From Candidatus Caccoplasma merdavium (GTDB taxonomy: Bacteria > Bacteroidota > Bacteroidia > Bacteroidales > UBA11471), in assembly GCA_018715595.1 (NCBI GenBank), contig DVLI01000017.1, forward strand, positions 1-64,000: DNA of 64,000 bases, in the 5' to 3' direction. Every line of letters starts with the position of its first letter. Positions within the stretch are counted from its first letter, which is position 1. The notes beneath the pieces were generated by a model. The model did not search any database. It was not told where the DNA came from and saw only the letters and a list, made by a program, of their open reading frames with translations. This document shows, piece by piece, positions 43,071 through 50,384 of the stretch. The translations under genes and the position numbers were made by a program.

Positions 43071-44105
43071 ATGGAAATAGTATTTGGATTATTGATTATC
43101 GCCGTTGGCGCCTTCTGCCAGTCGAGTTGTTATGTGCCCATCAACCGCATCAAGGAGTGGAGTTGGGAATCGTATTGGATTGTGCAGGGTGTATTTGCCT
43201 GGTTGGTATTCCCTTTCTTGGGCGCCTTGCTGGCTGTTCCCGAAGGCCATTCGCTTTGTGAACTCTTCACGGCCGAAAATTCTGTCGACATTTGGATGAC
43301 CATTCTCTTTGGTGCCCTTTGGGGGGTCGGAGGTCTCACCTTCGGTCTTTCCATGCGTTATTTGGGCGTTGCCTTGGGACAGTCGATTTCGTTGGGAACC
43401 TGTGCCGGACTGGGTACCGTGCTCGGCCCCATCATGTTGCACGTTTTCTATCCCGAAGCCGGTCACTTGGCTAAACTCACCTGGGCGGTGATTATCGGTG
43501 TTATCGTCACGCTCATAGGTATCTCCATCATCGGTGTGGCCGGAAACATGAAAGCGGCGACCCTCTCCGAAGAGGAGAAAAAGGCAGCCGTCAAGGACTT
43601 CAACTTTCCCAAAGGAATCGCCATCGCTTTGCTGGCCGGTTTCATGAGTGCTTGCTTCAACGTAGGTCTCGAATTTGGTAGCGGTCTCCATTTCGAGGAG
43701 ACCGGCGATATGTTCAAGACCCTGCCGGCTACCTTGCTCGTTACGCTCGGCGGTTTCTTTACCAACGCTGTGTATTGCTTCTATCAGAACAGCAAAAACC
43801 ACACATGGGGCGATTATGGAAAGACCTCGCTCTATCTCAACAATTTGCTCTATTGTGCCTTGGCCGGTGCCTTGTGGTACAGTCAGTTCTTCGGCCTGAG
43901 TCTCGGAAAAGGTTTCCTCACCGATTCGCCCGCATTGACGACGTTTGCCTTCTGCATACTCATGGCACTCAATGTCGTCTTCTCCAATGTTTGGGGCATT
44001 ATCCTCAAAGAGTGGAAAGGTTGCTCGCGGAAGACCATCGCCGTTCTTGTCGTGGGTATTGTCGTGTTGATTATTTCTACCTTCATACCCGAATTGCTTA
44101 AATAA
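43071..44105 (+). CDS. rhaT: L-rhamnose-proton symporter
   Basis: A 344-residue inner-membrane protein with about ten hydrophobic helices and short polar loops, as expected of RhaT in the drug/metabolite transporter clan. Recognisable RhaT segments are GAFCQSSCYVPINRIKEWSWE (residues 12-32, shown here in part as CQSSCYVPINRIK), LFGALWGVGGLTFGLSMRYLG in part (about 82), and LAGFMSACFNVGLEFG (about 187). It imports L-rhamnose with protons from the periplasm, where GH106 releases it. The gene is inside the kinase-isomerase-permease-aldolase cluster, 31 nt before the aldolase. Confidence 0.93.
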   Translation: MEIVFGLLIIAVGAFCQSSCYVPINRIKEWSWESYWIVQGVFAWLVFPFLGALLAVPEGHSLCELFTAENSVDIWMTILFGALWGVGGLTFGLSMRYLGVALGQSISLGTCAGLGTVLGPIMLHVFYPEAGHLAKLTWAVIIGVIVTLIGISIIGVAGNMKAATLSEEEKKAAVKDFNFPKGIAIALLAGFMSACFNVGLEFGSGLHFEETGDMFKTLPATLLVTLGGFFTNAVYCFYQNSKNHTWGDYGKTSLYLNNLLYCALAGALWYSQFFGLSLGKGFLTDSPALTTFAFCILMALNVVFSNVWGIILKEWKGCSRKTIAVLVVGIVVLIISTFIPELLK

Positions 44106-44136
44106 TTATCTTACCGAATAAAATCAAAAACAAGCT

Positions 44137-44946
44137 ATGAAATCTATATTGGAGGGCCGTCCCGCACTGGCCCGTGAAGTAGAGAAAGTAGCCGAAGTAG
44201 CCGGTTATCTCTGGCAAAAAGGCTGGGCCGAACGCAATGGTGGCAACATTACCATCAACATTACCGATTTGGTCGATGATGAAATCCGTAAAATGCCGGC
44301 TATCGGTCCTGTAACGCCCATCGGAACCACGCTGCCCCATATCAAGGGTTGCTATTTCTTCTGCAAGGGAACCAACAAGCGCATGCGCGACTTGGCTCGC
44401 TGGCCGATGGAAAACGGCTCGGTAATCCGCATTCTCGACGATTGCGCCAGCTACGAAATCATCGCCGACAATTTGGTAAAACCCACTTCGGAGCTTCCCG
44501 CCCACCTGTCGATGCACAACCTGCTCATCGGTCGCGGTTCGAACTACAAAGCCTCGTTGCACACCCATCCCATCGAACTCGTAGCCATGAGCCACACCCC
44601 CAAATTCCTCGAAAAAGACGTGCTCACCAACCTCTTGTGGAGCATGATTCCCGAGACCAAGGCTTTCTGCCCGCGAGGTTTGGGAATTATCCCCTACAAG
44701 ATGCCGAGTTCGGTCGAGTTGGCCGAAGCCACCATCAAGGAACTCGACGACTATGATGTGGTCATGTGGGAGAAACACGGCGTGTGCGCGGTAGGCGAAG
44801 ACATCATGGACGCTTTCGACCAAGTCGACGTACTCAGCAAATCGGCTCAGATTTATATCAACGCCAAGTGCATGGGATTCGAACCCGACGGAATGACTCC
44901 CGAGCAGATGAAAGAGCTGAGCGTGACCTTCAACCTGCCCAAATAA
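44137..44946 (+). CDS. rhaD: L-rhamnulose-1-phosphate aldolase
   Basis: A 269-residue class II zinc aldolase that splits L-rhamnulose-1-phosphate into dihydroxyacetone phosphate and L-lactaldehyde. Zinc ligands His142 and His144 (LHTHP) and His214 (EKHG), and the catalytic Glu119 (SELPAHLSMH), match the positions known for Escherichia RhaD (141, 143, 212 and 117). NGGNITINI (about 29) is the phosphate-binding region. No lactaldehyde reductase or dehydrogenase is encoded next to it, unlike in several Bacteroides rha clusters. The next gene, a GH105, follows after 33 nt, so catabolic and hydrolytic genes share a transcript. Confidence 0.95.
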   Translation: MKSILEGRPALAREVEKVAEVAGYLWQKGWAERNGGNITINITDLVDDEIRKMPAIGPVTPIGTTLPHIKGCYFFCKGTNKRMRDLARWPMENGSVIRILDDCASYEIIADNLVKPTSELPAHLSMHNLLIGRGSNYKASLHTHPIELVAMSHTPKFLEKDVLTNLLWSMIPETKAFCPRGLGIIPYKMPSSVELAEATIKELDDYDVVMWEKHGVCAVGEDIMDAFDQVDVLSKSAQIYINAKCMGFEPDGMTPEQMKELSVTFNLPK

Positions 44947-44979
44947 ATCATTCAAAAAACAGAAAGACGATAGACATCT

Positions 44980-46293
44980 ATGAGAAAAATGACCATTTTG
45001 GCTTTCGCCCTCTTTGCCTCGTCGGCTCTCATGGCAGCTCCTGCCAAGAAGCTCTCGGCCAAAGATGCCGCCCTTGCCATGGCCGACCGTATTGTGGCCA
45101 GCACCACCTACCAGTTTAAAAATACCGAGACGGGCGAGACCTACACTACGGTAAAAAAACAAAATCCTGCCGCACCCATCAAGGTGGGCTGCAAATACAA
45201 CGATTGGCATTACACCAATGGCGTACTGCATATCGCAATGCTCGAACTCGCCGACAAACTCGGTGACAAGCGTTATGAAGAGTATGTGCTCAAAAACATG
45301 AATTTTGTCTTCAACGAAGGAAACCTCGGATTTTTCAGGAAAAAATTCGACAAGGCTCTTTCGGAGAAAGGCTGGATGGCCGTCCGCAAAATCAGTTGGC
45401 ACATGATTTTCAGAGGCAAGCGTCTCGACGATAACGGTCCGATGGGAGCTTCGCTCATCGATTTGCAGAAACATCTGCCACGTCCCGACAAGGCTTTCCA
45501 AGCCTATATCGACGAGACGGCCGACCACCTCAACTATGCCGAGCCCCGTCTTATCGACGGTACCATTGCACGTCTTTGGCCCCACGAAAACACCGTTTGG
45601 GCCGATGACCTCTTCATGGCCGTGTCGTTCCTTTGCCGCATGGGCGAAGCAACCGGCAACATGAAGTATTTCGATGATGCCGCCAATCAGGTATTGCAAT
45701 ATCACAAATACTTGTGGTGTCCCGAGAAGCAGATTTATTACCACTGCTATCACACCGATACCGACGAGCATGGCGTGGCCCACTGGTCGCGCGCCAATGG
45801 CTGGATGCTCATGGCCCAGGCCGATTTGCTGTCGCGACTCCCCGAGAATCACCCTCAGCGGGAGGCTCTCTTGGAGAACTTCCGCCGTCAGGTGAGTGGC
45901 GTATGTCGTTATCAGGGCGCCAACGGGTTGTGGCACCAACTGCTCGACAAGACCGATTCTTATGACGAAGTCACCGGTACGGCCATGTTCACCTTTGCCA
46001 TTGCCCGTGGCGTGAAGCAAGGCTGGATACACAAGGATTTCATCTATGTGGCCGAGCAGGGACTCAAAGGTATTCTCTCAAAGATGTCGGACGAGGGCGA
46101 CCTCGAAGCCATCTGCGTAGGTACCGGTATCATGCCCTCCCTTACCTATTATTACAATCGTCCCACTCAAAAGAACGATCCGATGGGAGAGGGACCGGTG
46201 TTGCGTGCGTTGGTCGAAATGATGGACGCCCCCAAATACACCGAGATAAAAGCCGAACAGCAGTACGACCGTATTGTAGTCGATAAAAACTAA
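44980..46293 (+). CDS. GH105 unsaturated rhamnogalacturonyl hydrolase, second copy
   Basis: A 437-residue secreted (alpha/alpha)6-barrel enzyme with a signal peptide (MRKMTILAFALFASSALMAA). The catalytic Asp is probably Asp209 in VWADDLFMAVSFL. HWSRANGWMLMAQ (about 268-280) and a GLWHQLLDKTDSYDEVTGTAMFTFAIARG stretch (start about residue 311) are family blocks. It is only distantly similar to the GH105 at 26265 and about 40 residues longer, so a different fragment size or linkage is likely. It sits between rhaD (33 nt) and a GH28 gene (79 nt), linking pectin depolymerisation with rhamnose use in one transcription unit. Confidence 0.9.
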   Translation: MRKMTILAFALFASSALMAAPAKKLSAKDAALAMADRIVASTTYQFKNTETGETYTTVKKQNPAAPIKVGCKYNDWHYTNGVLHIAMLELADKLGDKRYEEYVLKNMNFVFNEGNLGFFRKKFDKALSEKGWMAVRKISWHMIFRGKRLDDNGPMGASLIDLQKHLPRPDKAFQAYIDETADHLNYAEPRLIDGTIARLWPHENTVWADDLFMAVSFLCRMGEATGNMKYFDDAANQVLQYHKYLWCPEKQIYYHCYHTDTDEHGVAHWSRANGWMLMAQADLLSRLPENHPQREALLENFRRQVSGVCRYQGANGLWHQLLDKTDSYDEVTGTAMFTFAIARGVKQGWIHKDFIYVAEQGLKGILSKMSDEGDLEAICVGTGIMPSLTYYYNRPTQKNDPMGEGPVLRALVEMMDAPKYTEIKAEQQYDRIVVDKN

Positions 46294-46302
46294 GTCAACT
46301 CT

Positions 46303-46344
46303 GAGGCCGATTATTCTTTCCTTCCCGAGAGAATAACCGGCCTC
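46303..46344 (+). terminator. Hairpin between GH105 and GH28
   Basis: Stem GAGGCCG plus ATTATTCT (46303-46317) with AGAATAAC plus CGGCCTC (46330-46344), one mismatch, loop about 12 nt, no T-run. Probably a processing or partial termination signal within the operon. Confidence 0.4.
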
Positions 46345-46372
46345 GATATTATCAAACTCTAAATTTATTTAT

Positions 46373-47806
46373 ATGAAAAAAAACTTGTTCCTACTGTGCG
46401 CTCTCTTGGCTCCGGCTTTGATTTCGGCGCAGCTCTCTTCGAAAGACGCGTGGAAACAGGCTGCCAAACTCGAAAAGTCGATTGAGAAAACTTCCTTCCC
46501 CGACCGTACTTTCAACATCACCGATTTCGGTGCAAAACCCGATACTCCCGAGGCTCCATGCCACGACGCCATCAACCTGGCCATCATCACCTGTAACCAG
46601 GCCGGCGGTGGTACCGTGGTTGTTCCTGCCGGGACTTTCTACACCGGCCCCATTACGCTCAAAAGTAATGTCAACTTCCATCTCGAAGAAGGTGCCGTCC
46701 TGAAATTCGACACCAACCCCGAACTTTACATGCCTGCCGTCCTTACCCGCTGGGAAGGTGTCGATTGCTACAACATGCACCCCCTTATCTATGCTTACGG
46801 CGAGACCAACTTGGCCATTACCGGTAAAGGCGTCATCGACGGACAAGGTTCCATGGAGACTTGGTGGCCCATGTGCGGTGCCAAGAAATATGGCTGGAAA
46901 GAGGGCATGATAGGTCAGAATTGCGGCGGTCGTGCCAAATTGCTTGCTTGGGGTGAGTCGGGTGAACCCATCTACAAACGTCAGATGACCGTTCAGGACG
47001 GAATGCGTCCCCAACTCGTGAACCTCTACCGTTGCAACCGCGTGCTGGTCGAGGGCGTGACGATGCAAAACTCACCTTTCTGGACCCTGCACCCCCTCTT
47101 CTGCAACAACCTTATCGTTCGCGGCGTGCATTTTGTCAATCGCGGTCCCAACGGTGACGGTTGCGACCCCGAGTCTTGCAACGGCGTGATTATCGAAAAC
47201 TGCATCTTCGACACGGGCGACGACTGCATCGCTATCAAGAGCGGACGCAACCGTGACGGTCGTGCGTGGGGCGTTCCCAGCCAGAACATCATCGTGCGCA
47301 ACTGCAAGATGTATGACGGTCACGGTGGCGTTGTCATCGGTAGCGAAATTTCTGGCGGTTACAAGAACCTCTATGTAGAGAATTGTGAAATGGACAGCCC
47401 CAACCTCGACCGCGTTATCCGCATCAAGACCAGTAATTGCCGCGGTGGTGTCATCGAGAATGTCTTTGTTCGCAACATCAAGGTCGGCGTGTGCCGCGAA
47501 GCCGTCCTGCGCATCAATCTTCAATATGAGAACCGCGAGATTTGCGACCGCAGTTTCCCGCCCACGGTGCGCAACGTCCTCTGTGAGAACATCACCTGCG
47601 AAGGCAGTAACCTCGGTGTTTACTATGTGGGTCTTGAAGGCTCTGATAATGTCTACAACATTCAAGTCGACAACTGCGAGTTCAACAACGTGAAGAAAGG
47701 CGCCTCCAATCCCGAAGATGGAATCTACATAAAGGGAGGTGTGAAAGATGTGCGTTTCAACAATCTGAAAATTAATGGTCAGACGATAAAATCGCCGACC
47801 CTTTAA
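46373..47806 (+). CDS. GH28 polygalacturonase-type enzyme
   Basis: A 477-residue secreted right-handed beta-helix enzyme with a signal peptide ending ISAQ near residue 20. The four GH28 motifs are present: NGDGCDPES (Asp262, Asp265), DTGDDCIAIKSG (Asp283, Asp284), GHGGVVIGSE (His317), and RIKT (about 351). ITDFGAKPDTPEAPCHDAINLA in part (about 48) is the typical start of the helix. It hydrolyses alpha-1,4 or alpha-1,2 galacturonic linkages in homogalacturonan or RG-I; a rhamnogalacturonan hydrolase or exo-acting specificity would fit the context. It is the last gene of the rha-GH105-GH28 unit and is closed by a strong terminator. Confidence 0.92.
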   Translation: MKKNLFLLCALLAPALISAQLSSKDAWKQAAKLEKSIEKTSFPDRTFNITDFGAKPDTPEAPCHDAINLAIITCNQAGGGTVVVPAGTFYTGPITLKSNVNFHLEEGAVLKFDTNPELYMPAVLTRWEGVDCYNMHPLIYAYGETNLAITGKGVIDGQGSMETWWPMCGAKKYGWKEGMIGQNCGGRAKLLAWGESGEPIYKRQMTVQDGMRPQLVNLYRCNRVLVEGVTMQNSPFWTLHPLFCNNLIVRGVHFVNRGPNGDGCDPESCNGVIIENCIFDTGDDCIAIKSGRNRDGRAWGVPSQNIIVRNCKMYDGHGGVVIGSEISGGYKNLYVENCEMDSPNLDRVIRIKTSNCRGGVIENVFVRNIKVGVCREAVLRINLQYENREICDRSFPPTVRNVLCENITCEGSNLGVYYVGLEGSDNVYNIQVDNCEFNNVKKGASNPEDGIYIKGGVKDVRFNNLKINGQTIKSPTL

Positions 47807-47823
47807 TCCAGATTGCAAACCTT

Positions 47824-47864
47824 AATCCACCTCGGAAGAGGCAACGTCCGAGGTGGATTTTTTG
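47824..47864 (+). terminator. Terminator behind GH28
   Basis: A 13-bp perfect stem (47824-47836 with 47847-47859), 10-nt loop, six T residues. Confidence 0.9.
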
Positions 47865-48159
47865 TTCTTGCCTGCGACAGGCTTTTTGCGCTCTCCCTCT
47901 GATTCCGTCGTGAGATAATGAGAAACTGCATTTATGCGGGGCGCCCAAAAAGTCCACATCGAGACCTTTCCAACCCTTATTACCGACCCTCTAAAAACAA
48001 TTTTTGTATGAAAAAGGGCAAAACGTTGAGCTTAGAAGCGCTCTTTCCCCTCTACTTTTGCCCCGTTAAATGCGCTCTTTGGGCATTTTACATTATTTAA
48101 AAGACAAAATAATTATTAATAGGGTCATTTTGTGCAGTCTGCTCGCATGAAATAGCCCC

Positions 48160-48167
48160 TATCTTTG
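48160..48167 (+). promoter_or_regulatory. -7 box of the surface uptake operon
   Basis: TATCTTTG, 21 nt upstream of the ATG at 48189. A TTTG at 48129-48132 is 27 nt away, too far for the usual spacing. A transcript start near 48174 argues against the in-frame ATG at 48180 and for 48189. Confidence 0.55.
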
Positions 48168-48188
48168 TGAGATAAATAGATGTATACC

Positions 48189-50336
48189 ATGAAAAGAATG
48201 CTGTTTTTGTGCTTAGTCCTTTCGGTATGCCTCTCTTTCACTTCGTGCTCGGGCGGAAAGAACGAGCCGATCAATCGAAAGGAGGTCGTGCAGAGAAATC
48301 ACCCCAAAATCAAGGAATTCAATGAGTTATCTTCCCTTTCGGTGGGTAACGGAGAGTTTGCTTTTACGGTCGATGCAACAGGTTTGCAGACCTTCCCCGA
48401 GTTGTATAGTGCGGGAGTTCCCTTGGGTACACAATCCCAATGGGGGTGGCACTCGTTTGCCAATCCCGAGAAATATCGTTTCGAAGAAACGCTGAAAGAA
48501 TATGATTTCGGGCGGGGACACAAAGAGCTTTATGCCGTGCAGTTCAATGAGCCGGGCCGTCCTCGTGAAGCGGCCAACTGGTATCGGGTAAACCCCCATC
48601 GGTTGCACCTCGGTATCGTAGGTCTCGAACTTACCCATGAAGACGGGTCACTGGCAAAAGCCGATGAACTCTCGGAAATAAATCAGGAACTCGACCTTTG
48701 GAACGGTCAGATACGGAGCCAGTTCCAGCTCGACGGACAATCGGTTTCGGTAGTTACCGCGTGCGACAGTCTCCATGACGAGATTGGCGCACAAGTCGTT
48801 TCACCCCTGACCGCTTCGGGACGTGTGGGTGTGAAACTCAACTTCCCTTATCCTACCGGCAAACATGCCGATGATGCTTGTGACTGGACACAACCCGACA
48901 AGCACTCCACCACCATCGTCGCACAGGACGCCCACTCGGCAACCCTCAAACGCCAACTCGACGAGACGACCTACTATGTGCGTCTGGCTTGGGAAGGTGA
49001 TGCCAAACTCTCGGAGAAGGAGAAACACTATTTCGTGCTCACTCCGCAATCGGGCGATACCCTTTCGTTCACCTGTCTTTTCACCTCGGCCGAGCCGACC
49101 GGTGAAAATTTGTCGTTTGATACACTCCTTGCCTCCGCTTCCCGTTATTGGAACAACTACTGGTCGCACGGAGGTATTGTCGATTTCTCGCATTGCAAAG
49201 ACCCGAGAGCCAAAGAGTTGGAGCGTCGAGTCGTTCTCTCCCAGTATCTTATGGCAATTCAATGTGCCGGCTCGGTTCCTCCCCAGGAGTCGGGTCTTAC
49301 CTATAATACATGGTTCGGTAAATTCCACCTCGAAATGCACTGGTGGCACGGTGCCCACTTCGCATTGTGGGGACGTCCCGAATTGCTCGAACGCAGCCTC
49401 GCTTGGTATCGCGATTCGGCTTATGACAATGCACGTGCCATTGCCGAGCGTCAAGGCTTCAAGGGCATTCGTTGGATGAAGATGACCGACCCCTCTGCAA
49501 TCGAGGCTCCTTCGAAAGTGGGTTCCTTCCTCATCTGGCAACAGCCCCACTTCATCTACATGGCCGAGCTCATCTATCGTGCCAACCCTTCACAAGAAGT
49601 CATCGACCGCTATAAAGACCTCGTTGCCGAGACGGCCGAGTTCATGTATTCGTTTGCCACCTATGACGAGCTCGAAGGCCGTTTCGTGCTCAAAGGTGCC
49701 ATTCCCGCGCAAGAAACGCTGCGTGCAGCCGAGACGGTCAATCCTCCCTTCGAACTTTCTTATTGGCACTATGCCATCAGTGTAGCCCAGAAGTGGCGCG
49801 AGCGTCAAGGCTTGCAACGCAACCTGCAATGGGACGAGCTGCTCGACAAGCTTTCGCCCTTGGCTCATCAAGACGGGCTCTACCTGGCTGCCGAGACAGC
49901 AACCGATACCTACAAGGACATTCGCTTCACCTCAGACCACATGGCCGTGTTGGGAGCATTGGGCATTCTGCCCAAATGTCCTCTCGTGCGTGAAGACATC
50001 ATGCAGAATACCCTCGACTGGGTATGGGACAACTGGAACTGGGGCAAGACCTGGGGTTGGGACTTTGCTATGACGGCTATGGACGCCGCTCGCCTGGGCG
50101 ACACCGAGAAAGCTGTCGGTGCCCTCCTTATGGACAAACGCACCAACACCTATTTGCCCAACGGTCATAACTATCAAGACGGACGCTTGCGTGTCTACCT
50201 GCCCGGTAACGGTGGTCTCCTCACTACGGTGGCCATGATGTGTGCCGGTTGGGACGGTAGCGAAGGTGAGAATCCCGGTTTCCCGAAAGATGGAAATTGG
50301 GACGTTCGCTGGGAAGGTCTGCTGCCCATGCCTTGA
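48189..50336 (+). CDS. Lipoprotein resembling (alpha/alpha)6 glycoside hydrolases, family not assigned
   Basis: A 715-residue lipoprotein: signal helix ending in SFTSC (Cys about residue 20). An N-terminal beta-rich domain (about 25-320, LSVGNGEFAFTVDATGLQ at its start) precedes an all-helical domain (about 330-700). The helical part has HLEMHWWHGAHFALWGRPELLERSL in the middle (begins about residue 380; split here only for reference), IRWMKMTDPSAIEAPS, LSYWHYAISVAQKW and DFAMTAMDAARLG. This two-domain shape and the EMHWWH motif recall clan GH-L/GH65-GH95-type enzymes, with candidate carboxylates Glu in LEMHWW and Asp in WGWDFAM. I cannot place it in a numbered family. It leads the uptake operon, so a surface or periplasmic enzyme acting on incoming pectic oligosaccharides is likely. 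Confidence 0.65.
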   Translation: MKRMLFLCLVLSVCLSFTSCSGGKNEPINRKEVVQRNHPKIKEFNELSSLSVGNGEFAFTVDATGLQTFPELYSAGVPLGTQSQWGWHSFANPEKYRFEETLKEYDFGRGHKELYAVQFNEPGRPREAANWYRVNPHRLHLGIVGLELTHEDGSLAKADELSEINQELDLWNGQIRSQFQLDGQSVSVVTACDSLHDEIGAQVVSPLTASGRVGVKLNFPYPTGKHADDACDWTQPDKHSTTIVAQDAHSATLKRQLDETTYYVRLAWEGDAKLSEKEKHYFVLTPQSGDTLSFTCLFTSAEPTGENLSFDTLLASASRYWNNYWSHGGIVDFSHCKDPRAKELERRVVLSQYLMAIQCAGSVPPQESGLTYNTWFGKFHLEMHWWHGAHFALWGRPELLERSLAWYRDSAYDNARAIAERQGFKGIRWMKMTDPSAIEAPSKVGSFLIWQQPHFIYMAELIYRANPSQEVIDRYKDLVAETAEFMYSFATYDELEGRFVLKGAIPAQETLRAAETVNPPFELSYWHYAISVAQKWRERQGLQRNLQWDELLDKLSPLAHQDGLYLAAETATDTYKDIRFTSDHMAVLGALGILPKCPLVREDIMQNTLDWVWDNWNWGKTWGWDFAMTAMDAARLGDTEKAVGALLMDKRTNTYLPNGHNYQDGRLRVYLPGNGGLLTTVAMMCAGWDGSEGENPGFPKDGNWDVRWEGLLPMP

Positions 50337-50384
50337 TATTCAATCGTGTGAACAAGAGATAATTAAATTATATACGGAAAAAAC

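Larger units (their letters stand above)
47807..48188. other. Intergenic region upstream of the surface uptake operon
   Basis: Starts with the GH28 terminator and ends with the promoter at 48160-48167. Between them is a second exact -7 box, TACTTTTG (48053-48060), without a -33 match. An 8-bp inverted repeat GGGCAAAA/TTTTGCCC spans about 48016-48063, and GCGCTCTTT is repeated (48038-48046, 48072-48080). A small RNA or a long regulated leader could begin at 48067; no gene is seen. Confidence 0.45.
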
